This document shows positions 6,474 to 11,449 of a stretch of DNA of 11,449 bases, one piece after another; the stretch's first letter is position 1, and the number at the start of each line of letters is the position of its first letter. The notes beneath the pieces were generated by a model. That model made no database searches, was not told where the DNA came from, and saw only the letters and a program-made list of their open reading frames with translations. Source of the DNA: Deltaproteobacteria bacterium (GTDB lineage Bacteria > Bdellovibrionota_C > UBA2361 > OMII01); NCBI GenBank assembly GCA_023262305.1, contig JALRCK010000001.1:12398-23846 (forward strand), given 5' to 3'. The translations under genes and the position numbers were made by a program.

Positions 6474-7946
6474 CTAGACCCCGTCGGCTCTGCTGAGTGA
6501 GAAGACATGGGCAGTAAACCCCTCTACATCGAGGTAGAGTCCACGGTCTACGAGCTCGTGGGAATCTCGGTCATAGACCGCGCTTGAGAGGCGGTCTGTC
6601 AGCCGGACCTTACCCGAGAGATTGGCGTGCTGGGGGAGTTTGACCAGGCACTGGCTCTGATAATTTGCGTAGTTAACGGCGACGAGCATATCTCCGGAGG
6701 GGTGCGCGATGTAGTAGGTGACGAAATGATTGTGTGTTGGGTTCCCTTCCCAAGCAGGGGCGCACGAGAGGAGCTGCCACGACCCATGCTTCGCGACCTC
6801 GGAATTCATGATCGGGATGAGCCGATCGTAGAATTGATTGATCTCAGTGTTAGTGACCTCGGACGGTCCCCGACCGAGGTGGACTGGTATCCTCGTTCTC
6901 CAACCGTTCGACTCTCCGTGATGGAGGAACCGAAGCCCGGGGGCAAGAAACGAAATAACGGCCGCCGCTTTGTGCTCCGGGAATTCAAGGCGGGATGCGA
7001 CCCGCTGTTCGTCGTGATTCTCTAGAAAGTGCGCCATGCGAAAGTTATCGATGCGTGGAGACGCCAAGTGCCTCAGGACATCGTCTCCTCTGTGGTGCAT
7101 AAGGTGATCGTAGAGCGTCTTGTCGTAGGTGAAATCGAAGCCATGCTCCTGAAGCTTGGGTTCGTAGTTCCAATACACCTCGGCGAGAAAGAGAAAATGT
7201 GGGTGGTCCCGACGAATAGAGGAGATAGCCTCCGGCCAAAATGATTCCTGCAGGGCTACCCGGCTCTCAGGTCGCCCCCCCCAGGTGCGATGAAAGACCT
7301 CAGGCTCAAGAAGCATCGCCATATCGCATCGCACGCCGGAGCAACGCGTTGCGATGTTGCGCAGCTCGCCAATCATCGCGGTCCGAAGGTGGGGATTAAA
7401 GAAATTCAGCTGAAGTGTGTCCGGCCACCCCGGAAAGTTTGGGTCCCTTCCGAAAGCTGCGATCGCTCCGGAAGACAACCTCGTCCAACAATCGGGGGCG
7501 CGAGCGAGGTCCTCTTCAGTCCCCTGCATGAGAAAATCCGGTCGCTCAGAGACCCACCGGTGATCGAAGCCAATGTGGTTAGGGACGTAGTCGAGGAGGA
7601 GTTGGATGCCACGCTGTTCAAGGCGCTCGCGAAGGTGAGCAAGTTCTCGATCTCCACCGAGGGTGGGATCCACTGCATACTCACACACCGCGAACGGGGA
7701 GCCGCAGATATCTTCGAGAGCGAGATCGGGAAGAACATCCTCGTACTCACGATGCCATGCGGTATTCGATCTCGAAATGCTCTGACTAGTAGGCCCGATC
7801 GTCCAAACGCCTAAGGGCCACGCCCAGTCGAAGCCCTTGTTGGCAAGATCGTTTATGAATGAGTCGGGGATATCATCAAGAGTTGCCCCTCGCCCTAGCG
7901 AAGCAAGCAAAGCGCGTGTGTTGAACTGGTAGAGGCTCGGGTTCAC
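6474..7946 (-). CDS. GH13 alpha-amylase-family glycoside hydrolase, cytoplasmic
   Basis: 490 residues with all four GH13 conserved regions in a TIM-barrel order: region I DYVPNH (119-124), region II GVRCDMAM (204-211, nucleophile Asp208), region III FLAEVYW (253-259, acid/base Glu256) and region IV FLENHDEQR (307-315, transition-state Asp312). All three catalytic carboxylates are present, so it should be active on alpha-glucosidic bonds; whether it hydrolyses or transfers, and on which glucan, cannot be read. The late segment (CAPAWEGN, VAVNYANYQSQC) matches a distinctive bacterial GH13 group that I recall from cyanobacterial and proteobacterial genomes. There is no signal peptide, so it probably acts on internal glycogen, maltodextrin or a compatible-solute sugar. 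The start is a GTG; no ATG or strong Shine-Dalgarno competes with it. It lies 58 bp downstream of the HerA-type gene; no glycogen-pathway gene is adjacent in the window. Confidence 0.9.
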   Translation of the reverse strand: MNPSLYQFNTRALLASLGRGATLDDIPDSFINDLANKGFDWAWPLGVWTIGPTSQSISRSNTAWHREYEDVLPDLALEDICGSPFAVCEYAVDPTLGGDRELAHLRERLEQRGIQLLLDYVPNHIGFDHRWVSERPDFLMQGTEEDLARAPDCWTRLSSGAIAAFGRDPNFPGWPDTLQLNFFNPHLRTAMIGELRNIATRCSGVRCDMAMLLEPEVFHRTWGGRPESRVALQESFWPEAISSIRRDHPHFLFLAEVYWNYEPKLQEHGFDFTYDKTLYDHLMHHRGDDVLRHLASPRIDNFRMAHFLENHDEQRVASRLEFPEHKAAAVISFLAPGLRFLHHGESNGWRTRIPVHLGRGPSEVTNTEINQFYDRLIPIMNSEVAKHGSWQLLSCAPAWEGNPTHNHFVTYYIAHPSGDMLVAVNYANYQSQCLVKLPQHANLSGKVRLTDRLSSAVYDRDSHELVDRGLYLDVEGFTAHVFSLSRADGV

Positions 7947-8004
7947 ACCGTCACTATACCGTTGGGCGATACGAGTGCAAAGGATAGATTGTACGGGGGC
8001 TCGC

Positions 8005-9684
8005 TTATTGGACCGTTTCTAGTCCCCATGAGGACTGAAAATTCGGACCCTCAGACAGAGGCGGTGAGCAGGGTTTAGCCATGACCACCCGCAGTGGGGT
8101 CTGAAATTCGACCCCAAGAAGGAGGGCCTCACCTGGTCCAAAGAGCGGAAGGCGGTTGCTGAGTTCAGAGCTCAAGCCACCACTTGCGCGCTCAACAGCG
8201 TGGCGGTCAACGTCGCTAACAAGCCGGTGAACGACAAATGTTCCCATCTGCGCTAGAACGTCGTCTGGAATATCCCCGGGTCGTTGGGTGGCTAGACAGA
8301 GAACCAGGCCGTATTTTCGTCCTTCACGCGCGATAACGTTAAAGGCCTCAAGGGGGTAAGCATCGGAAAGTGGGGATGTGTCGCGTGAGAGAATCTGATG
8401 AGCTTCATCCACCGCCAAGATTAAGGGGATTGTTCTGAAGCGGTTGTTGCGAGCCACGCCGAGGAGGCTCCTTGCGAGGGCGTTGGCTATGGTCTCGCGC
8501 ACCCGGCTTATGGTTGGGAGAAACTCAAACGAGATGCGCAATACTGATGTGCTTTGGTCGGAAAGAAATGACTCGACCTCGGTGAGCAGTGATTGACCTA
8601 GAACGGGTTGAAAGATAGTTGCAAGTTCCGCAGATTGGAGGAGGTCCTCAAGTCTATGAATGAGTGGAACGCATGCGGTGTGGTCCTCTGTATTCATTGC
8701 GCCCCAATATGAACTCTCGGTGTGGCTGCGGATAGGGTCAACGCACTCAAGACCGATCTGCATCGGAAGGTTGGCGATATTAAAAGTATTCTCGGGTGAT
8801 GAGATCTCGTCCTTATACTCAGTATGCGCAAGTTCAAAGGGAACTTTGTTGCGCTGGGCTTTGGGGAGATTGCCATCTACACCGAGTCGCGGGTCGAACT
8901 GGAGAAGTTTCAGAGAGCGGATTGCAGCACGCAGCTTGGTCAGCTGAGTGGCGTTCGTGGGGCGGAGCATGGAGACGAGGTCGGCCTCGGTCAGTTCATA
9001 GTATGGCAGGACAACCTCTTGTGATTCATGCAAGGAACGATTGGATGCCCCAAGGTGCACGTGTCGCACGCCGCGCGAGAGGGTTCGGTATTCTCCCGAG
9101 GGGTCGATGACGATAATCTTCGAGTTGTGTCCAGCACTCTCTTCAACTAACCGAGCAACGGACCAGCTCTTTCCTGAACCGGAGGCGCCAACAACAGCGC
9201 AATGTCGTCCAAAGATCCGCTCCGGTGAAAATGCTAACATTTGGGAGGGGCACAGCGGTGAGGAGGCGAGCTCAAGCTCTACGGCAAGCGCTTGGCTCTG
9301 AACCAAGGAGGATCTCCCCTCCAACCATGCTTTGATGGTTGTTTCGCTTAAACGAACAACTGACGCCCCGTTGTGTGGCGTTGCCGCCACAACTCGAGAG
9401 ATGGAACAATCGTCGGTATCGATAGTGCCGATAAGGGTAACTATGTACTCCGAGCTGGAGCCGGCTGAATTTATGGCAGCGACCTGGGCGACGAGGATAA
9501 GCGTCCCGAACTCGATTCCGACCAGGTCGCTCACCCTGACAGGGGATGAGGTGTCGAGGGTTGGGGCAACGAGGGCAGTTGTGGATGCGGTTCGCGTTAT
9601 GATGCCGAGCGGCTCTCCCAGGAGGATCGGTCCAGCGGACGGTTTTTCCGTTATGACCGTTCCGTGAGTAGAGACGTTAGTCAT
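8005..9684 (-). CDS. HerA/DUF87-type hexameric ATPase (DNA translocase family)
   Basis: 559 residues. The N-terminal 20-100 region is beta-rich and fits a HAS-barrel. The FtsK/HerA-type ATPase core follows: Walker A GASGSGKS (166-173), a conserved strand IIVIDPSGEY (190-199), Walker B ILAVDEAH (422-429), the HerA/VirB4-like AREGRKYG (452-459) and ATQRPGDIP (465-473), then GPGEALLLG near the end. Such proteins form hexameric rings that translocate double-stranded DNA. Archaeal HerA works with the NurA nuclease in end resection, and bacterial relatives can pair with SIR2 or other effectors in phage defence. No NurA, SIR2 or nuclease gene is adjacent here, only GH13 and hrpB downstream and sdhC divergent. 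The ATG at 9684 is preceded by only a weak GAG (CTTGAG). A good candidate promoter lies at 9721-9749. Its biological role here is not evident. Confidence 0.85.
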   Translation of the reverse strand: MTNVSTHGTVITEKPSAGPILLGEPLGIITRTASTTALVAPTLDTSSPVRVSDLVGIEFGTLILVAQVAAINSAGSSSEYIVTLIGTIDTDDCSISRVVAATPHNGASVVRLSETTIKAWLEGRSSLVQSQALAVELELASSPLCPSQMLAFSPERIFGRHCAVVGASGSGKSWSVARLVEESAGHNSKIIVIDPSGEYRTLSRGVRHVHLGASNRSLHESQEVVLPYYELTEADLVSMLRPTNATQLTKLRAAIRSLKLLQFDPRLGVDGNLPKAQRNKVPFELAHTEYKDEISSPENTFNIANLPMQIGLECVDPIRSHTESSYWGAMNTEDHTACVPLIHRLEDLLQSAELATIFQPVLGQSLLTEVESFLSDQSTSVLRISFEFLPTISRVRETIANALARSLLGVARNNRFRTIPLILAVDEAHQILSRDTSPLSDAYPLEAFNVIAREGRKYGLVLCLATQRPGDIPDDVLAQMGTFVVHRLVSDVDRHAVERASGGLSSELSNRLPLFGPGEALLLGVEFQTPLRVVMAKPCSPPLSEGPNFQSSWGLETVQ

Positions 9685-9720
9685 GTTCTCAAGCCTGGTG
9701 AAAAGGTTTAGCGCCGCGCA

Positions 9721-9749
9721 ATTATGGACGGTTCGTAGTTTCTAGTCAC
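9721..9749 (-). promoter_or_regulatory. Candidate promoter of the HerA-type gene
   Basis: On the minus strand GTGACT (9749-9744, 4 of 6 matches to TTGACA) and CATAAT (9726-9721, 5 of 6 matches to TATAAT) are exactly 17 bases apart. Transcription would start near 9714, about 30 bases before the ATG. This is the best sigma70-like match I found in the window. Confidence 0.5.
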
Positions 9750-9755
9750 AGGTTT

Positions 9756-9785
9756 TTGAGCGTATTTCTAAGGATTTGATATTAC
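9756..9785 (+). promoter_or_regulatory. Candidate promoter of the sdh operon
   Basis: TTGAGC (9756-9761) and TATTAC (9780-9785), 18 bases apart, each match 4 of 6 consensus positions. Its -35 box lies six bases from the -35 box of the divergent promoter, so the two would face away from each other and could compete or share an activator. A start near 9792 would place the whole structured leader inside the transcript. Confidence 0.3.
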
Positions 9786-9819
9786 TCATGTAAGCTGCTA
9801 GGTAGGAGGATGTCGATAC

Positions 9820-9898
9820 CCGGCTGTTAGAGTGCTAAGCCTGTGAGGGCGTTGTTGGATTTACTCCGTTTACGTGTTTCGCCAGGCTCAACAGTCGG
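9820..9898 (+). ncRNA. Nested-stem element in the sdhC leader (candidate structured RNA)
   Basis: CCGGCTGTT (9820-9828) can pair with AACAGTCGG (9890-9898) over nine positions with one G-U pair. Inside it AGCCTG (9838-9843) pairs perfectly with CAGGCT (9883-9888). The nesting, with short internal gaps on both sides, fits a closed RNA domain directly upstream of the pseudoknot-like element. I recognise no known riboswitch or ncRNA consensus. Stems of this size can occur by chance, so confidence rests mainly on the neighbouring element. Confidence 0.3.
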
Positions 9899-9902
9899 TT
9901 AA

Positions 9903-9960
9903 AAAAGGCATATGTCCAACGGTTTGCCTTTTGTAGGCAGCTGCCGCACTACCGTTGGAC
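9903..9960 (+). promoter_or_regulatory. Interlocked inverted repeats: candidate H-type RNA pseudoknot in the sdhC leader
   Basis: Stem 1: AAAAGGCA (9903-9910) pairs with TGCCTTTT (9925-9932), 8 bp. Stem 2: GTCCAACGGT (9914-9923), which lies within the loop of stem 1, pairs with ACCGTTGGAC (9951-9960), a perfect 10 bp. The connecting loops are 3, 1 and 18 bases, which is H-type pseudoknot topology with almost no gap between the stems. The long loop also contains the palindrome GGCAGCTGCC (9936-9945), which offers alternative pairings with TGCC of stem 1. Stem 1 alone, with an A-tract before and T4 after it, resembles a weak terminator, so an attenuator is an alternative reading. No known class is recognised. 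Confidence 0.45.
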
Positions 9961-9963
9961 GAT

Positions 9964-9998
9964 ACTGGAGGATAATGGTGTCCAGTGCGCGCTCCTAA
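9964..9998 (+). promoter_or_regulatory. Hairpin over a Shine-Dalgarno and a possible seven-codon leader peptide
   Basis: ACTGGA (9964-9969) and TCCAGT (9981-9986) form a perfect 6-bp inverted repeat. It covers part of a strong GGAGG (9967-9971) followed by ATG (9975) and GTG (9978), in one frame ending at TAA (9996-9998); from the ATG the peptide would be MVSSARS. The spacing suits the GTG better than the ATG. This could be a translated leader or simply a chance motif. It immediately follows the pseudoknot-like element. Confidence 0.22.
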
Positions 9999-10030
9999 AA
10001 GACCGCTCTACATCGTTACAGCGCTGTGTG

Positions 10031-10056
10031 TCGGTTCGGCGGGTCGTATCGGTTCG
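10031..10056 (+). repeat. Direct repeat TCGGTTCG, two copies 18 bp apart
   Basis: TCGGTTCG occurs at 10031-10038 and 10049-10056. The 18-bp period is under two helical turns, so the copies would not face exactly the same side of DNA. They lie 62 bp upstream of the sdhC start. A regulator site is possible, but the repeat is short and may be accidental. Confidence 0.2.
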
Positions 10057-10099
10057 AATGTCGGTAACGCTCGCTTGGTATGTAACCAAAAAGAGTATC

Positions 10100-10113
10100 T
10101 CCCTTTGGGAAGG
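10100..10113 (+). promoter_or_regulatory. sdhC ribosome binding site, partly sequestered in a hairpin
   Basis: GGGAAGG (10107-10113) sits four bases before the ATG at 10118 and decides that start. Its first four bases are the right arm of the perfect hairpin TCCC-TTT-GGGA (10100-10110), so local pairing could hide part of the site. With four base pairs the hairpin is weak alone. Confidence 0.5.
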
Positions 10114-10117
10114 TGGT

Positions 10118-10849
10118 ATGGGAATAGTTTGTGATTTTTATCGCTCGACGGTTGGAAAAAAGATTGCGATGGCGGTGAGCGGACTCGTGCTCGTGCTGTT
10201 TGTTGTCGGACACATGGCCGGGAATCTCAAGATCTTTGCTGGGATTGACGGCGCAACAGGCGACTACAAGATCGACGATTACGGGGTTTTTCTGAGAACG
10301 ATGGGGTCGGAGATGCTCGGCAGGGAGGGTGTGTTGTGGATCGTTCGTATCGTCCTCCTACTGTGCGTATTCGTGCATGCTGTGAGCGGAATACAACTTG
10401 CCCGACTCAATAGACGAGCTAAGCCGAAGGGGTACGAGGTAACGTCGTACCGATCAGCGAACGCCGCGTCGCGCACCATGCTCTACGGCGGGCTCTTTTT
10501 AATTGTGTTCATCACCTTTCACATCCTTCACCTGACAACTGGAACGGTGCACTTCGGTGGTTTTGTTCACGGTCAGGTGTATGCGAACGTTCACCACGCC
10601 TTCGAGAGCCTCCCCACAGTTGGTTTTTACGTGGTTGCAATGGCTCTGCTTGCTCTGCACCTGTACCACGGTACATGGAGCATGTTTCAAACCCTCGGCG
10701 TTGACGCGCCTCGCTGGAACAACGGCCTTCGAAACGTAGCAAAGGTCGTGTCGGTCGCTATGTTTGTCGGCTTCTCATCGGTGCCCCTCGGCGTAATCGC
10801 CGGTGTTTTACCGCCCCCTATTGAGACCAGTAACGCCGGCTTGCACTAA
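10118..10849 (+). CDS. sdhC: Succinate dehydrogenase/fumarate reductase cytochrome b subunit (type B, di-heme)
   Basis: 243 residues from the ATG at 10118, chosen because GGGAAGG precedes it and the family motif begins right after ([15 protein letters not shown], 8-22). An upstream in-frame ATG at 10028 would add 30 residues without family character. It is a five-helix membrane subunit of the cytochrome b558 kind: helices near 15-38, 72-96, 120-141, 166-188 and 207-230. Likely heme b ligands are His32 (GHMAGNL), His87 (HAVSGIQL), His135 or His138 (FHILHLTTG), and His181 or His184 (HLYHGTW). It anchors SdhA and SdhB in the inner membrane and passes electrons between succinate oxidation and the quinone pool; this type can also work in the fumarate-reducing direction. 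One polypeptide replaces the separate SdhC and SdhD of the E. coli type. sdhA follows after 23 bp including eight Ts. Confidence 0.93.
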   Translation: MGIVCDFYRSTVGKKIAMAVSGLVLVLFVVGHMAGNLKIFAGIDGATGDYKIDDYGVFLRTMGSEMLGREGVLWIVRIVLLLCVFVHAVSGIQLARLNRRAKPKGYEVTSYRSANAASRTMLYGGLFLIVFITFHILHLTTGTVHFGGFVHGQVYANVHHAFESLPTVGFYVVAMALLALHLYHGTWSMFQTLGVDAPRWNNGLRNVAKVVSVAMFVGFSSVPLGVIAGVLPPPIETSNAGLH

Positions 10850-10872
10850 TCCGTTTTTTTTGGAGATCAACC

Positions 10873-11449
10873 ATGCAACTTAACCTCAACTCAAAGATCC
10901 CCGACGGACCACTTGACCAGAAATGGAAGAAGCACAAAGCTTCCATACGGCTCGTAAACCCAGCTAACAAGCGAAAGTATTCGATCATCGTGGTCGGTAC
11001 CGGTCTGGCTGGCGCATCGGCGGCGGCATCGTTCGGAGAATTGGGATATCGGGTAAAGGCTTTTTGTTTTCAGGATTCTCCCCGGCGTGCCCACAGCATC
11101 GCAGCACAGGGGGGGATTAACGCAGCTAAGAACTATCAAAACGACGGCGATAGCGTCTATCGACTCTTCTACGACACGATTAAGGGTGGAGATTTCCGGG
11201 CGCGCGAGGGCAACGTCTATCGGCTGGCGGAGTTGAGCGTCAACATCATCGACCAATGCGTGGCTCAGGGCGTTCCATTCGCCCGCGAATACAGTGGTCT
11301 CCTCTCTAATCGCTCCTTCGGTGGCGCTCAAGTATCGAGGACCTTCTACGCGAAGGGTCAAACCGGTCAACAGTTATTGCTTGGCGCGTACTCGGCTCTC
11401 AACCGTCAGATTCACGATGGAAATGTTGCGATGTTTCCTTCAACGGATA
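10873..11449 (+). CDS. sdhA: Succinate dehydrogenase/fumarate reductase flavoprotein subunit (partial, C-terminus off the right edge)
   Basis: The ATG at 10873 follows GGAG (10862-10865) by seven bases. The 192 visible codons show the FAD-binding N-terminus: a dinucleotide motif [14 protein letters not shown] (40-53), then [20 protein letters not shown], in which the His of HSIAAQGG is the expected covalent FAD attachment residue, followed by a [10 protein letters not shown] segment and the region with [21 protein letters not shown]. The protein oxidises succinate to fumarate (or the reverse) on the cytoplasmic face and passes electrons to SdhB. The extended N-terminus ([18 protein letters not shown]) is typical of the enzymes that pair with a type B cytochrome. 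sdhB is expected downstream, outside the window. The frame is intact with no sign of truncation other than the window edge. Confidence 0.96.
   Translation, partial: MQLNLNSKIPDGPLDQKWKKHKASIRLVNPANKRKYSIIVVGTGLAGASAAASFGELGYRVKAFCFQDSPRRAHSIAAQGGINAAKNYQNDGDSVYRLFYDTIKGGDFRAREGNVYRLAELSVNIIDQCVAQGVPFAREYSGLLSNRSFGGAQVSRTFYAKGQTGQQLLLGAYSALNRQIHDGNVAMFPSTD

Larger units (their letters stand above)
9685..10117. other. 433-bp region without a protein gene between herA-like and sdhC: divergent promoters and a structured sdh leader
   Basis: No long reading frame with coding character is seen on either strand. The left third carries back-to-back candidate promoters (minus at 9721-9749, plus at 9756-9785). 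From about 9820 to 9986 it holds a dense series of inverted repeats in the orientation expected for a plus-strand RNA leader of sdhC. After 9998 there is a short direct repeat, a 5-bp hairpin TTGGT-ATGTA-ACCAA (10075-10089) and the sdhC ribosome binding site inside a small hairpin. If the plus promoter is right, the sdhC leader would be about 325 bases long, unusual for a housekeeping operon and consistent with leader-based control. Confidence 0.55.

Noticed and set aside
3301..9684. Minus-strand block (HerA-type ATPase, GH13, HrpB, lipoprotein) as a new defence system
   Set aside because: HrpB and GH13 are housekeeping-type proteins, there is no nuclease, NADase or toxin-like effector, and no mobile-element or compositional sign of an island.
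9804..9830. AGGAGG followed directly by ATG and a six-codon frame near 9810
   Set aside because: There is no spacing between the Shine-Dalgarno and the ATG, so initiation there is unlikely.
10049..10068. GGTTCGAAT resembling a tRNA T-loop
   Set aside because: The flanking ATCGG and GTCGG cannot form the T-stem, and no anticodon or acceptor arm is present.
10028..10117. In-frame upstream ATG that would extend SdhC by 30 residues
   Set aside because: The extra residues have no family character, and the strong ribosome binding site and conserved N-terminus both point to the ATG at 10118.
10854..10861. Run of eight Ts between sdhC and sdhA as a possible terminator
   Set aside because: Only a weak 3-bp stem precedes it, and sdhA starts immediately after with its own ribosome binding site; the tract is more likely intergenic spacer.
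10891..11370. Long minus-strand reading frame opposite sdhA
   Set aside because: It is antisense to an unmistakable SdhA sequence and its translation has no recognisable domain.

Overview
The window looks like a chromosomal segment of a Gram-negative bacterium of moderately high GC. Support comes from two lipobox-bearing lipoproteins, an HrpB-type helicase and a di-heme (type B, cytochrome b558-like) succinate dehydrogenase. That dehydrogenase type is common in deltaproteobacteria-like lineages, Bdellovibrionota/Myxococcota relatives, Campylobacterota and Bacteroidota. A deltaproteobacteria-like host is my best guess, at low confidence. I see no insertion sequence, phage gene, CRISPR array, tRNA or rRNA.

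Layout. (1) 1-1155, minus: the N-terminal 385 residues of a lipoprotein related to alpha/beta-hydrolases. It runs off the left edge and appears to have lost the nucleophile elbow. (2) 1156-1294: a divergent promoter region with two short palindromes. (3) 1295-1837, plus: a MarR-family regulator. (4) 1974-3278, plus: a CNNM/CorC-type membrane protein with CBS domains. (5) 3301-9684, minus: a co-directional block, in transcription order a HerA/DUF87-type ATPase, a GH13 alpha-amylase-family enzyme (GTG start), the helicase HrpB and a small lipoprotein. The gaps are 58, 111 and 41 bp. (6) 9685-10117: a 433-bp region without a protein gene. It has back-to-back candidate promoters and, on the sdh side, a set of inverted repeats whose arms interlock as a possible H-type RNA pseudoknot. 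(7) 10118 to the right edge, plus: sdhC, then the first 192 codons of sdhA.

How the genes work together. Only sdhC-sdhA form a clear functional unit: the membrane cytochrome b and the flavoprotein of complex II, presumably followed by sdhB beyond the edge. The minus-strand block mixes nucleic-acid ATPases, glucan metabolism and an envelope protein, so it may be a loose transcription unit rather than a pathway. The MarR gene faces the degenerate-hydrolase lipoprotein gene across a shared promoter region and may regulate it.

Most interesting signals: the candidate pseudoknot leader of sdhC, the apparent pseudo-hydrolase lipoprotein with a possible leaderless mRNA, the CNNM protein with an eroded membrane motif set, and a HerA-type ATPase with no visible nuclease partner. 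I do not see a convincing new multi-gene system such as a defence island.
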